From: an uncultured Flavobacterium sp.
GTDB lineage: Bacteria > Bacteroidota > Bacteroidia > Flavobacteriales > Flavobacteriaceae
Assembly: GCA_937773775.1 (NCBI GenBank)
Contig: CALJVL010000004.1
Location: 20,083 to 84,082 of the forward strand
Direction: 5' to 3'
DNA: 64,000 nucleotides
The notes under the pieces are model-generated. The model searched no databases and was not told where the DNA came from. It worked only from the letters and a program-made list of their open reading frames with translations. The translations under genes were made by a program, and so were the position numbers. The first letter of the stretch is position 1, and every line of letters starts with the position of its first letter. Shown in pieces: positions 18,726 to 28,673 of the stretch.

Positions 18726-20363
18726 ATGATACCCTTTTTGAAAAAAAAATATATCATCCCTATCGTTGCTTCATTATTTTTGTTTGTTGGTGCTAGTTTC
18801 AAAAATGACTTTTTTGAAATAGCCAAACAAATAGAAATTTTTACGACCCTCTTCAAGGAACTAAATACTAACTACGTTGACGAAACAAACCCTGGAGAAT
18901 TAATGAACAAGGCTATTACCGGCATGTTGAGTAGTCTAGATCCTTACACTGTTTACTTTAACGAGCAGGAAGTGCTAAACTTTAAAATAAATAATACAGG
19001 AGAGTACACTGGTATAGGCGCTTTGATTACTAGAAAAGAAGATAAACTGATCATCCGGGAGGTATACAAGGATTTCCCTGCTGATAAAGCCGGTTTTAAA
19101 GCTGGAGATGAAATTATCCAAATTGGCGATGTTCTTTTGGCCGACTTTAAAAACGATGCTTCGCAATTGCTGAAAGGGGCTAAGAAAACTAAAATAGAGA
19201 TAAAATATATACGCCAAAACAAAAAAAATACAACAGAAATAGTACTGAATGAAGTTGCAATAAAATCAGTTCCTTTCTTTTCAAAAATAGATGCTAAAAC
19301 AGGTTACATCGTTTTGTCCCGTTTCAACGTAAAAGCAGCACTTGAAACAAAACAAGCACTTGAAGAACTTAAAAGCCAGGGTGCCGAGAGGATTATTTTG
19401 GATTTAAGAGGCAACCCAGGCGGCTTGCTCAATGAAGCCATAAATATTTGCAATCTCTTTGTGCCAAAAAACGAGGTTATCGTTACCACGAAATCGAAAA
19501 TCGAAAAACACAATAACACCTACAAGACCAATTTTGAGCCAGTTGATACCGAGATCCCATTGATTATCATAATAAACGGCAAAAGCGCTTCGGCATCAGA
19601 AATAGTTTCAGGAGCCTTGCAGGATTTAGATCGGGCAATTATTGTGGGTAGCAGAAGCTTTGGAAAAGGATTAGTGCAGAAACCGGTAGATTTGACTTAC
19701 AACACACAACTAAAAGTGACTATTTCCCGCTATTACACTCCTTCAGGTAGATGTATCCAAGCCTTAGATTACGCGCACAAAGACAAAAATGGTATAGCTA
19801 TTAGAACTGAAGAAAAAAACTATAACACTTTCAAAACTCGTAGAGGCAGGATCGTTTATGATGGTGGCGGAATTTTGCCAGACCTACAACTCGACGAGAC
19901 AAAAATGAGCCCTATTGCCGCTTCTTTATTGAAAAATGATGGCATATTCAATTACGCTACCGACTATTATTTTAAGAATCCAAATTTGGGAGATCAAATT
20001 CCAAACTTCTCTAATGATGATTATCAAAACTTCAAACAGTTTTTAAAAACCCAGAATGTCTCTTTCGATACCGAAACGGAATTAGCCCTAAAAAATACTT
20101 TGGCGATGGCCAAAAAAGAGAAAATAGAGACTGCCATTCTTACAGAATACGAACAGTTACTTTTAGTGTTACAAAAAAGCGAGGAACTACTATTGGATAA
20201 AAATCAAGAAGAAATTAAAGGTTTAATTATTGATGAAATCATCAAACGTTACCAATATCAGGAGGGTCTATACCAATATTATTTAAAAAACAATTCAGAA
20301 ATTCAGAAATCCCTCATCATTTTGAATAACAGCGCACAATATAAAAAAATATTAAATAATTAA
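18726..20363 (+). CDS. S41 family C-terminal processing peptidase
   Basis: A periplasmic serine protease of the Ctp/Prc type, 545 residues. An N-terminal membrane anchor or signal (about residues 7-24) is followed by a helical region, a PDZ domain (about 90-165, TGIGALITRKEDKLIIREVY) and the S41 core. The catalytic Ser is in NGKSASASEIVSGAL and the Lys in GSRSFGKGLVQ. A long helical C-terminal extension follows. The next gene, an OmpA-like protein, starts 3 bp downstream and is likely co-transcribed. Confidence 0.92.
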   Translation: MIPFLKKKYIIPIVASLFLFVGASFKNDFFEIAKQIEIFTTLFKELNTNYVDETNPGELMNKAITGMLSSLDPYTVYFNEQEVLNFKINNTGEYTGIGALITRKEDKLIIREVYKDFPADKAGFKAGDEIIQIGDVLLADFKNDASQLLKGAKKTKIEIKYIRQNKKNTTEIVLNEVAIKSVPFFSKIDAKTGYIVLSRFNVKAALETKQALEELKSQGAERIILDLRGNPGGLLNEAINICNLFVPKNEVIVTTKSKIEKHNNTYKTNFEPVDTEIPLIIIINGKSASASEIVSGALQDLDRAIIVGSRSFGKGLVQKPVDLTYNTQLKVTISRYYTPSGRCIQALDYAHKDKNGIAIRTEEKNYNTFKTRRGRIVYDGGGILPDLQLDETKMSPIAASLLKNDGIFNYATDYYFKNPNLGDQIPNFSNDDYQNFKQFLKTQNVSFDTETELALKNTLAMAKKEKIETAILTEYEQLLLVLQKSEELLLDKNQEEIKGLIIDEIIKRYQYQEGLYQYYLKNNSEIQKSLIILNNSAQYKKILNN

Positions 20364-20366
20364 TCG

Positions 20367-21173
20367 ATGCTAAACTATTTTAAAATAATAGCTTTGATTA
20401 CGTATGGATGCCTTACTGCCCAAGTGAAAAAAGTTGAAACAGTTTATTTTAATTTTGACAGATACGACTTGGAATATGAACAGAAGCTAACAATTATTGA
20501 TTTTGTCATTCGCTCCGACACTTCTAAAATTGAATCCATTCAAATTTATGGATATTGCGACGACAGGGGGGATTATGATTACAATTATAAATTATCTCAA
20601 AACAGGGTCAACACTGTTCAAAACACACTAACTTCAAGTGGTTTTAATAAAAATAAGATATTGATTATTGAAGGAAGGGGACGCGTAGTACTGGCAGATG
20701 ATTCTTTGGACAATTTATCCGAAATACGCTCAAAAAACAGACGAGTAGATTTACTTATAGTTCGAAAAAATAGTTTTGGGAAAGGAATTTACACCTCCTT
20801 TCAGGATAATCTTATAATAGGCGACCGAATCTATTTGAAGGAAATCTTTTTTTCGATGGGCAGCAGTGCACTTTCGTATTCTGCAAAAAAAGAGTTAGAT
20901 AGAATCGTAATTGTTTTACAGAACCACAAAAATATAGAGTTTGAGATTAGAGGCCATGTTTGCTGTACCCCAAGTCCTTTTGAAGATGCTATTGATGGAG
21001 ATACAAATGAAAGAAAACTATCCTTGAATCGTGCAAAAAGCGTCTTTTGGTACTTAAAATCCAAACGTGTAAATAGTCTGAGAATGACTTATACAGGCTG
21101 CGGAAAGAAATTCCCCATGGAAAAAGGATCGGAATTTGACAGAAGAGTTGAGTTTCTGATTACTAAAATATAA
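20367..21173 (+). CDS. Small envelope protein with two OmpA-like peptidoglycan-binding domains
   Basis: A 268-residue protein with a short signal peptide (about residues 1-18). Two consecutive OmpA_C-like modules follow. The first (about 22-135) shows VYFNFDRYDL, GYCDDRGDYDYNYKLSQNRV and SKNRRVDLLI. The second (about 155-268) shows IFFSMGSSAL, then an altered IRGHVCCTP loop and EFDRRVEFLI. There is no beta barrel, so it is probably periplasmic or lipid-anchored and holds the peptidoglycan. The doubled cysteine in the second ligand loop is unusual. Confidence 0.75.
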   Translation: MLNYFKIIALITYGCLTAQVKKVETVYFNFDRYDLEYEQKLTIIDFVIRSDTSKIESIQIYGYCDDRGDYDYNYKLSQNRVNTVQNTLTSSGFNKNKILIIEGRGRVVLADDSLDNLSEIRSKNRRVDLLIVRKNSFGKGIYTSFQDNLIIGDRIYLKEIFFSMGSSALSYSAKKELDRIVIVLQNHKNIEFEIRGHVCCTPSPFEDAIDGDTNERKLSLNRAKSVFWYLKSKRVNSLRMTYTGCGKKFPMEKGSEFDRRVEFLITKI

Positions 21174-21620
21174 TTAAGCGCGCACCATATCAATATGCGG
21201 AATATCATCCTCTAAATACATTTCGCTAATTTGAACAAAACCATGGCTTTCATAGAATTTTTTTAAGTATAATTGTGCTCCAATGGTGATTTTACTCTCG
21301 TTAAAATGAAGTTGAATTCCAGCAATTGCTTCCCGCATTAAATCGTGTCCCCATTTTCTGGTTCGATAATTTGGATCAACAACTACTCTGCCTATTGAGG
21401 CGTTGTCGAAACTTATTCCTGCTTTAAAAAGCCGTGCATGGGCAACGATTTTGCCTTCAAATTCACCGTAAAGATGTAATGCGATCTTGTCTTTACCGTC
21501 TAGGTCAAGATAAATGCAGTTTTGCTCCACCACAAAGATCTCACTTCTCAGCTTGAGCAAATCATATAATTCATTAACCGTTAATGCCTCAAAAGGCTTT
21601 GTTGTCCATTGTATTGCCAT
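21174..21620 (-). CDS. GNAT N-acetyltransferase, ElaA-like
   Basis: A 148-residue GNAT-fold acetyltransferase that transfers acetyl from acetyl-CoA to an unidentified amine. The ElaA-like start (TTKPFEALTVNELYDLLKLR) and the acetyl-CoA region (IGRVVVDPNYRTRKWGHDLM) are clear. It is convergent with the OmpA-like gene and starts one base after its end. Confidence 0.88.
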   Translation of the reverse strand: MAIQWTTKPFEALTVNELYDLLKLRSEIFVVEQNCIYLDLDGKDKIALHLYGEFEGKIVAHARLFKAGISFDNASIGRVVVDPNYRTRKWGHDLMREAIAGIQLHFNESKITIGAQLYLKKFYESHGFVQISEMYLEDDIPHIDMVRA

Positions 21621-21667
21621 GGATTATTGTTTTTTTTACTGTAATTTTTTAATTGAAATATCCTCTT

Positions 21668-22645
21668 TTATTTCTCCCATATGGAAACCGATTTTATAAT
21701 GGCTTCCAACTCAAGCATCATATCCCTTTTCTCTTTCGATGGAGAATAACAAAACCCTTCTAAAACCAGCACCCTATCATTTTTTTCATCAATAATCGCA
21801 TAATTGATGAAAGGCCCAGACATGAAATCATTCTTTAATTCCCAAGTTCCTTTCGTTTCGTAGACGAGCTTACCATCCAGTTTAATCTTGAAAAAATAAG
21901 GAGCATAAGCCTCTTCAGTGATCATATCGGTATTGGAGTCTTTCCCATGAATATAGAGCCTCCCGATGGAATCTCGCATTTTTATAATGTTCAAAACTAA
22001 ATTGTCTTTGTTTGTAATGGACTTAAGCGAAACCTCATAAATTAACAAACTCGTGTTCCCACTTACTACTTCTTTTTTTAACCAAATAAACTTATCTCCC
22101 TGAACCATGTATGCATAGCTAGAGGGAATATCTACAGAAATATTAAACTTATTTCCAACTGTTTTAGGGTCGAGTAACGACTTTCCATTTAGCCTTTGGA
22201 TCTCATCAATTTCTGTTTGACGAATTGTTTTAATGATTTTGGAAGTCCTATTTTCTATGATGGTCAAAATGGCTGCAGCTGTTTCCCCCGTAATATGAAA
22301 TACGTTTTGCGGAGCGGCATACTGGTCATTCTTTATGAAAAATTTATTTTTATCTCCTTTTTTTACCACAATGATGTTTCGATTATCAGTCATAAACCCC
22401 TCCATGATTTTAACTGGATATTGATTTATGGTAAAAAGTGGTTCCTCCTGCGGCAACCCTATAACTGGAGAAGCAAATTTATTTCGAATACTATCTCCAA
22501 TTTCTCCATTCCACAATTGATCATCAATAATAACTGAAATAGTATTGACTTTCCCCGTAGTTTTCCGTGGAAGATCATCGTCTTTCTTTTTACATGAAAA
22601 AATTAAGACAGAAATAAGGAGAAGTAAAAAATAATTTTTGTTCAT
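21668..22645 (-). CDS. DUF4837 family lipoprotein
   Basis: A 325-residue envelope protein with a lipoprotein signal peptide ending in a cysteine (ISVLIFSCKKKDDD, Cys near residue 18). It belongs to a Bacteroidetes-specific family of unknown function, DUF4837. It lies upstream of the LysM lytic transglycosylase on the opposite side of a 100 bp gap and on the same strand, so a cell-envelope role is likely. Confidence 0.75.
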   Translation of the reverse strand: MNKNYFLLLLISVLIFSCKKKDDDLPRKTTGKVNTISVIIDDQLWNGEIGDSIRNKFASPVIGLPQEEPLFTINQYPVKIMEGFMTDNRNIIVVKKGDKNKFFIKNDQYAAPQNVFHITGETAAAILTIIENRTSKIIKTIRQTEIDEIQRLNGKSLLDPKTVGNKFNISVDIPSSYAYMVQGDKFIWLKKEVVSGNTSLLIYEVSLKSITNKDNLVLNIIKMRDSIGRLYIHGKDSNTDMITEEAYAPYFFKIKLDGKLVYETKGTWELKNDFMSGPFINYAIIDEKNDRVLVLEGFCYSPSKEKRDMMLELEAIIKSVSIWEK

Positions 22646-22749
22646 TATAATTCGATTGTGAAATGCTGCGCATTCAATTTAAAAGGTCTTCCGCGGCGCT
22701 TCGAATCTTTTAAACCATATTAAACCCAAATTTATAGAAGATAATTCTA

Positions 22750-24816
22750 TTATCCGTTAATTTTTAACTTCATTCCAGGTTTAATATTTTCACCGCGAAT
22801 ATCGTTCCATTTTTTTAAGTCTGAAATGGATACTCCAGGATATTTTTTTGCAATGCTATATAGTGAATCGCCTTTTTTAACATAATAATCAACTCCCTTT
22901 TTTGGCGAAATAGTGATTGAACTTTCCTTTTTCTTGAAAGAATTCGCAGTTGCATTGTCAGTATGGATTGCCACTTCATTTTTAGCAACCGTTAAACTAC
23001 TTCCCAAAGCAATAGTATTACCCGATAAATCATTCCACTCTTTCAAATCCTTCAAAGGTGTTCCAAATTTTTTTGCAATGCTACCCAGATTATCTCCTTT
23101 TTTAACCGTGTATTCAATGTTTCTCAAGTCGCGACCTGAAACAAGAACTTCTTGAGTGTCTAATTTATTTTCTAAAATCTGCAAACTTATACCTGCCTGA
23201 ACTGTACTGCTTGAAAGCTTATTCCATTCTTTAATTTCAGCTACAGTAACATTGTTCTTCTTAGCAATCGAGTTCAAATTATCTCCTTTTCGAACCACGT
23301 ATAAGGTCTTTCGATTTGAGAAAACCGTGTCTTTATTAATCTCGTTTTCCTCTTTCACCTCCTTAGCATTTTCTAATTGCACTATAACTCCTCTTTGATT
23401 TTTTAAGATACTCTCCTTGGAAGCAGGTTCCAACTTAGCCTCTTTCACTATAGTTTTAACGATACTTTCTGTCGTGATAATTTTTAAGCTTTTCCCATAA
23501 GCAATAGTATTGCTTCGCAGTCTATTCCACTTTTTTAAATCGGAGACCTCCACATTATATTTGTTGGCAATCGCACCCAAATTATCTCCTTGTTTGATTT
23601 TATAGTATTTTGTCCTAGTACGGGTAATCCTTTGTCTATTTGAACTAATCATTTCCTTTGAAACTGTCGCCCTATTTTGCTGAAAAGGCATTTCTCTCAG
23701 ATCTAGTTCATGTTGTACATAGGCGTATATTTTGTCTTCATTAGACGCAAACACTCCGGTTTTTTCTTTCGGCAATCTCAGATAATGGTCTTCATCACTA
23801 TAAAAAGGAATTACGTTTAACTTGTAAGAAGGGTTTAATATTTGAAGTTGAGAAACAGGAACGTCTAATAAGTCTGATATTTGATTAAATGACATTTTCT
23901 TTTTAATCATAATGGTGTCCGTGGCGAAATGTTGTACTAAAGCACGGTCAGGTACTATTCCATGCTCATTATGATACTTATATAAATACATAGTCGCTAA
24001 GAATGCTGGTACATATCCCCTTGTTTCTCTTGGGAGGTGTTTTCTTATATTCCAATAATTTTGTTTCCCACCTGCCCGTCTGATCGCTTTAGAAACATTA
24101 CCCGGTCCAGAATTATAAGAGGCCAAAACCAATTCCCAATCTCCAAAAATAGAATACATATTGGACATGTATTTTGCAGCAGCCGCGCTAGACTTTAGCG
24201 GATCACTTCGCTCGTCAATATAAGAATCAATCTTTAAATTATATTGTTTCCCTGTTTGGTACATGAACTGCCAAAGTCCCGTTGCCCCCATTCTAGATAC
24301 CGCTTTAGGATTTAGCGCCGACTCTACAACCGCCAAATATTTTATTTCTAACGGCACTTTTTCTTTGGCGAAAGCCTCTTCAAAAAGCGGGAAATAATAT
24401 TCAGAAATGGCCATCAACCGTTCAAAGGATCTTTTTCTATATTTTAAATAGGATTTAATTACATTTTCAAGACTTTCATTGTATTCAATTCTGAAAGGTG
24501 ATTTGGCATTCATTTCTGCTAATCTCGATTTCAACAATTCAGTAGACAGCTCGTCGTAATCTACTTTTTGATCTATATCAATATTTTCAATATCGGAAGT
24601 GATGTCATTGTACAAATCTAAATTTGTCAATTCATTCATCCATAAGCTATCCACGCAGAACGCCATATTGTCCTTCTCAAAGGTATTTTTGATGGAATCT
24701 AAATAGGATAAGTTACGCTCTAAATTAACAATTCCTTCGCTTTCGACAAGGTTTTGCGAAAACAAAGGAATTGATACTAATAATAAAAGTGATGCTACGG
24801 ATTTTTTTATATTCAT
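22750..24816 (-). CDS. Lytic transglycosylase with four LysM repeats (MltD-like)
   Basis: Cleaves peptidoglycan glycan strands with 1,6-anhydro product formation. The 688-residue protein has a signal peptide and a goose-type lysozyme/SLT domain at about residues 145-290. The catalytic Glu is in VVESALNPKAVSRMGATGLW, with the downstream SYNSGPGNV motif. Four LysM domains follow (repeats beginning KIKQGDNLGAIA, VVRKGDNLNSIA, TVKKGDNLGSIA and YVKKGDSLYSIA). The repeats bind GlcNAc-rich glycan. It is a typical MltD architecture, longer than E. coli MltD. Confidence 0.92.
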   Translation of the reverse strand: MNIKKSVASLLLLVSIPLFSQNLVESEGIVNLERNLSYLDSIKNTFEKDNMAFCVDSLWMNELTNLDLYNDITSDIENIDIDQKVDYDELSTELLKSRLAEMNAKSPFRIEYNESLENVIKSYLKYRKRSFERLMAISEYYFPLFEEAFAKEKVPLEIKYLAVVESALNPKAVSRMGATGLWQFMYQTGKQYNLKIDSYIDERSDPLKSSAAAAKYMSNMYSIFGDWELVLASYNSGPGNVSKAIRRAGGKQNYWNIRKHLPRETRGYVPAFLATMYLYKYHNEHGIVPDRALVQHFATDTIMIKKKMSFNQISDLLDVPVSQLQILNPSYKLNVIPFYSDEDHYLRLPKEKTGVFASNEDKIYAYVQHELDLREMPFQQNRATVSKEMISSNRQRITRTRTKYYKIKQGDNLGAIANKYNVEVSDLKKWNRLRSNTIAYGKSLKIITTESIVKTIVKEAKLEPASKESILKNQRGVIVQLENAKEVKEENEINKDTVFSNRKTLYVVRKGDNLNSIAKKNNVTVAEIKEWNKLSSSTVQAGISLQILENKLDTQEVLVSGRDLRNIEYTVKKGDNLGSIAKKFGTPLKDLKEWNDLSGNTIALGSSLTVAKNEVAIHTDNATANSFKKKESSITISPKKGVDYYVKKGDSLYSIAKKYPGVSISDLKKWNDIRGENIKPGMKLKING

Positions 24817-24925
24817 GCTGTTTTTTTGTCAACTATCTTAAATCTAAATGATTAAGCGAGTCTTTTTTACAAACATAATGCGTTATTCCTAAGAAATTCC
24901 ATAAATAATGTTAAAAATATGATTT

Positions 24926-26113
24926 TTAGTCTAAAATTGCCGCTATGCCTGGCAATACTTTACCTTCAAGCATTTCAAGCATTGCACCACCTCCTGTAGA
25001 TACGTAACTCATTTTATCTTCAAGTCCAAATTGCTTTACTGCCGCAACTGAATCCCCACCACCCACAAGAGAGAATGCGCCATTTTCAGTTGACGCGGCT
25101 ATATAGTTACCAAGAGCGATTGTTCCGTTAGCAAAACTTTCCATTTCAAAAACACCTAAAGGACCGTTCCAAAGAATAGTTTTACATTCCATTATTACTT
25201 TTTCAAAATTGGCAAGTGATTTAGGACCTGCATCAAGACCTTGCCATCCGTCAGGAATTTGATTTACATCAACAATTTTAGTATTTGCTGTATTTGAAAA
25301 ATCATCTGCTGCAATAACATCTACTGGAATATGAATTTGAACTCCTTTTTCTTTAGCTAATCTCAAGATTTCTAAAGCTAATTCTTGTTTGTCATCTTCA
25401 CAAATAGAATCACCAATTTTGCCGCCCAAAGCTTTCACGAAAGTAAAAGTCATTCCGCCACCAATAATCATGTGATCTACTTTATCAAGAATGTTCTCGA
25501 TAACCGTAATTTTCGAAGACACTTTAGATCCTCCAAGGACAGCCATTACGGGTCTTTCACTATTTTTTAATACTTTATTTAAGCTTTCAATTTCTTTGGC
25601 TAATAACAATCCAAAACATTTATTGGTTGGGAAAAATTGTCCAATGATAGTAGTTGACGCGTGTGCTCTGTGAGCGGTTCCAAAAGCATCATTTACATAA
25701 ATATCCCCCAATGAAGCCAATTCTTTTGCAAAAGCAACATCTCCCGCTTCTTCTTCCTTATGAAAACGTAAATTTTCCAATAGTAAGACTTCTCCAGCTT
25801 GTAAGGTTGTTGCAGCATTTTTTCCCTCTTCGCCAATACAATCTGAGGCAAAATGAACAGGCACTCCAAGCACTTCTGAAGTTGTTTTCAAAATATGTTT
25901 CAACGAATATTTCTCTTCAACTCCTTTTGGTCTTCCCAAGTGCGACATTAAAATTACGCTTCCACCTTGAGCAAGAATTGCATCTATAGTAGGTTTTGCG
26001 GCTTCAATACGAGTAGCATCCGTTACTTTAAAATTTTCGTCCAAGGGCACGTTAAAATCAACACGTATTATTGCTTTTTTATTTTTAAAATCAAAGTCGT
26101 TTAAAGTCTTCAT
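24926..26113 (-). CDS. pgk: Phosphoglycerate kinase
   Basis: Transfers phosphate from 1,3-bisphosphoglycerate to ADP in glycolysis. The 395-residue protein shows [16 protein letters not shown] at the N terminus, [10 protein letters not shown], the lysine-containing [23 protein letters not shown], and the C-terminal [14 protein letters not shown] hinge and nucleotide-site motif. It is a single-gene unit. The 285 bp before holB hold only an AT-rich promoter region. Confidence 0.97.
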   Translation of the reverse strand: MKTLNDFDFKNKKAIIRVDFNVPLDENFKVTDATRIEAAKPTIDAILAQGGSVILMSHLGRPKGVEEKYSLKHILKTTSEVLGVPVHFASDCIGEEGKNAATTLQAGEVLLLENLRFHKEEEAGDVAFAKELASLGDIYVNDAFGTAHRAHASTTIIGQFFPTNKCFGLLLAKEIESLNKVLKNSERPVMAVLGGSKVSSKITVIENILDKVDHMIIGGGMTFTFVKALGGKIGDSICEDDKQELALEILRLAKEKGVQIHIPVDVIAADDFSNTANTKIVDVNQIPDGWQGLDAGPKSLANFEKVIMECKTILWNGPLGVFEMESFANGTIALGNYIAASTENGAFSLVGGGDSVAAVKQFGLEDKMSYVSTGGGAMLEMLEGKVLPGIAAILD

Positions 26114-26386
26114 TAGGTCTGTTTTTTAGTTTATTTTTTCGAAAGAATAACAAATATAGAATTTTAGATTATGAATAAATTGGGATAAATCAAAAACAAC
26201 TACTTTTAATCAACGAAATCGTTGTAATTTGACAAATAATTTATTTTATCAGCATTAAAAGTGATTTATTTTTAAAAAAGGGCGTCTGTTCCCGTATTGA
26301 AATTACAAAGAAACTTTATTGTTAATTTGAAGCTAAGCTTTTAGCAAACTTTGTTAATGAAAACTTTAGACTAACCCATTTTCTTC

Positions 26387-26394
26387 TATCTTTG
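26387..26394 (+). promoter_or_regulatory. Candidate -7 element of holB, start codon close by
   Basis: TATCTTTG matches the TAnnTTTG consensus and is only 4 bases before the ATG at 26399. The -33-like CTTT is at 26364-26367, 19 bp away. Transcription would begin at or next to the start codon, so the mRNA may be leaderless. Confidence 0.45.
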
Positions 26395-26398
26395 CTTT

Positions 26399-27547
26399 AT
26401 GCAATTTTCTGAAATTTTAGGGCAAGAACACATTAAAAATCATCTGACAAAAAGTGCAGAATTAGGCAGAATCCCGCACGCGCAACTATTTGTTGGCCCG
26501 GAAGGAAGCGGCACTTTAGCGATGGCAATTGCTTATGCACAATACATTTTATGCAGCAATCAAAACGGGGAGAACTCGGGTCCCAATGAAGCCTGCAACC
26601 TGAAGTTCCAGAAAACATCACATCCTGATTTACACTTTGCTTACCCTACGGTAACGACTCCGAAAGTAGATAAAAAGCCTAAAAGCATAGATTTTATTGT
26701 TGATTGGAGAAAGTTTGTTTCTCAAAATCCTTACGGAGGATTATTTGATTGGTATGCTGTTTTGGGCGTTCAGAACAAGCAAGGAGAGATAAGGGTGGAT
26801 GATGCCCAAGAAATTTTAAAATCATTGTCTTTAAAATCATACGAGGGCGGTTATAAAATAATGATTGTCTGGATGGCAGATAAGTTAAATATAGCCGCTT
26901 CGAATAAGTTATTAAAACTACTAGAAGAGCCCCCAGAAAAAACAGTCTTCATTTTAATTTCTGAAAACGAGGAAGATATTATTCAAACCATACGTTCGCG
27001 ATGTCAGATTTTACATTTTAACGGACTAAGTGAATCTATCATAACAGAGGCTTTGATTTCTCGGAAACAAGTACAGCCGAGTTTAGCAGCAAAAATAGCA
27101 CACCAAGCACAGGGTAATTACAATATCGCATTACATCTCCTTCATGATGATAATGACGAATTTCCATTTGAGCAGTGGTTTGTAACCTGGGTTCGAGCCG
27201 CTTTTAAAGCGAAAGGAAATGCAGCTGCGATTCAAGATTTAATACTTTGGAGCGAAAAAATCGCAAGCCTCGGACGAGAAACACAAAAGAAATTTCTCGA
27301 ATTTTGTATTGAAATGTTTCGTCAAGCTTTGTTGATTAATTATGAAACTAAAAGCTTGGTTTATTTTGAACCTAAAGTGGACAAATTCAAACTCGAAAAT
27401 TTTGCACCATTCGTTAATGGCAATAATATCCATGATATCTTCAAGGAACTCTCGGACGCCATGTATCACGTGGAGCGCAACGGAAATGCAAAAATTATTT
27501 TAACCGATTTGTCCATTAAATTAACGCGTTTAATCCATAAAAAATAA
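26399..27547 (+). CDS. holB: DNA polymerase III subunit delta' (clamp loader)
   Basis: A 382-residue AAA+ clamp-loader subunit that helps load the beta clamp. It resembles HolB: MQFSEILGQEHIKNHLTKSAELGRIPHAQLF. The Walker A position reads GPEGSGTLAMA and lacks GKT, as expected for the ATPase-inactive delta' subunit. The sensor motif TIRSRCQILHF is present. It is followed 4 bp later by a DoxX-type gene. Confidence 0.92.
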   Translation: MQFSEILGQEHIKNHLTKSAELGRIPHAQLFVGPEGSGTLAMAIAYAQYILCSNQNGENSGPNEACNLKFQKTSHPDLHFAYPTVTTPKVDKKPKSIDFIVDWRKFVSQNPYGGLFDWYAVLGVQNKQGEIRVDDAQEILKSLSLKSYEGGYKIMIVWMADKLNIAASNKLLKLLEEPPEKTVFILISENEEDIIQTIRSRCQILHFNGLSESIITEALISRKQVQPSLAAKIAHQAQGNYNIALHLLHDDNDEFPFEQWFVTWVRAAFKAKGNAAAIQDLILWSEKIASLGRETQKKFLEFCIEMFRQALLINYETKSLVYFEPKVDKFKLENFAPFVNGNNIHDIFKELSDAMYHVERNGNAKIILTDLSIKLTRLIHKK

Positions 27548-27551
27548 AGAT

Positions 27552-27935
27552 ATGAATAACGTAGCATCAATTCTAATTTTAGTTTTTTTAGCCATTACAT
27601 TTGTTCAGTCCGGTTATGACAAGCTGTTTTATTGGAAAGACAATTTAGAGTGGTTAAAGGGTCACTTTGCTAAAACGCAATTAAAAAACCTTGTGCCTTT
27701 GGCTCTATTGCATATTTTGGTTCTAGAATTAATTTCAGGCATATTGTGCATTGTCGGCTGTATAGAGCTATTGATTAACAACGGTAGGTTATTCGGTTTT
27801 TACGGAGCCGTTTTTTCTTGTATTACCCTGCTTATGTTACTTTTTGGACAACGACTAGCTAAAGATTATGATGGAGCCAGAACCATTGTTATTTATTTTA
27901 TTCCGGCAGTAATGGCAGTTTATTGGTTAAACTAA
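27552..27935 (+). CDS. DoxX-like membrane protein
   Basis: A 127-residue protein with four hydrophobic helices (about residues 4-22, 45-70, 76-97 and 104-124), typical of the DoxX/DoxD family of unclear function in membrane redox processes. It is co-transcribed with holB (4 bp apart) and followed by a thioesterase. Confidence is limited because small four-helix families are easily confused. Confidence 0.7.
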   Translation: MNNVASILILVFLAITFVQSGYDKLFYWKDNLEWLKGHFAKTQLKNLVPLALLHILVLELISGILCIVGCIELLINNGRLFGFYGAVFSCITLLMLLFGQRLAKDYDGARTIVIYFIPAVMAVYWLN

Positions 27936-27968
27936 AAAATAAAAAAAGTAATAACACTAACAAAAATA

Positions 27969-28478
27969 ATGATACCAAAACACCCTTCTGAATCCTTAAC
28001 TATCTTAACCGATTTGGTTTTGCCAAGTGAAACAAATCCTTTGAATAATCTTTTTGGGGGTGAATTGTTGGCCCGTATGGATCGCGCCGCAAGCATCGCC
28101 GCGAGAAGACATTCCAGAAGAATTGTGGTAACCGCATCTGTAAATCACGTGGCATTCAATAGAGCCATTCCTTTGGGGAGCGTAGTAACTGTAGAAGCTA
28201 AAGTCTCTAGGGCTTTTAAAACCTCAATGGAAATCTTTATTGACATTTGGGTAGAAGACAGAGAATCCGGCAATAAAACCAAGGCAAATGAGGCCATATA
28301 TACATTTGTGGCTGTAGATGATACAGGAACACCGATAGAAATACCCCAAATAATCCCAGAAACTGAACTAGAAAAACAACGTTTTGATGCTGCATTAAGA
28401 CGCAAACAACTCAGCCTAGTTTTAGCGGGAAAAATGAAACCTGAAGAAGCTACAGAATTGAGGGCTTTATTCATGTAA
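27969..28478 (+). CDS. Acyl-CoA thioesterase, hotdog fold
   Basis: A 169-residue hotdog-fold thioesterase (YciA/BACH type) that hydrolyses acyl-CoA. The diagnostic N-terminal motif is NNLFGGELLARMDRAASIAA, with the catalytic Asp, and it is followed by TASVNHVAFNRAIPLGSVV. The spacing of 33 bp from DoxX suggests one transcript. Confidence 0.9.
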   Translation: MIPKHPSESLTILTDLVLPSETNPLNNLFGGELLARMDRAASIAARRHSRRIVVTASVNHVAFNRAIPLGSVVTVEAKVSRAFKTSMEIFIDIWVEDRESGNKTKANEAIYTFVAVDDTGTPIEIPQIIPETELEKQRFDAALRRKQLSLVLAGKMKPEEATELRALFM

Positions 28479-28673
28479 TTACGGCAAATTGCTTTTAGTT
28501 TTTTATTGCGGTTGAAAATTTCTGAAAAGAGAAAATTTGCATTAAAAAAAGAAGTATTTTTACGAAACATAGATTCATTACACAACTGCATTTTTAAGGA
28601 TAATTATCCTTCCTAGTAGTTTTTTACGATTATAAAATAATACAACTAAATGAAAGAAAAGGTAAAAGAGAAG

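Noticed and set aside
24926..26113. Long frames opposite pgk (for example 25654-25989)
   Set aside because: They arise from codon bias of pgk on the other strand and have no start signals or recognisable products.
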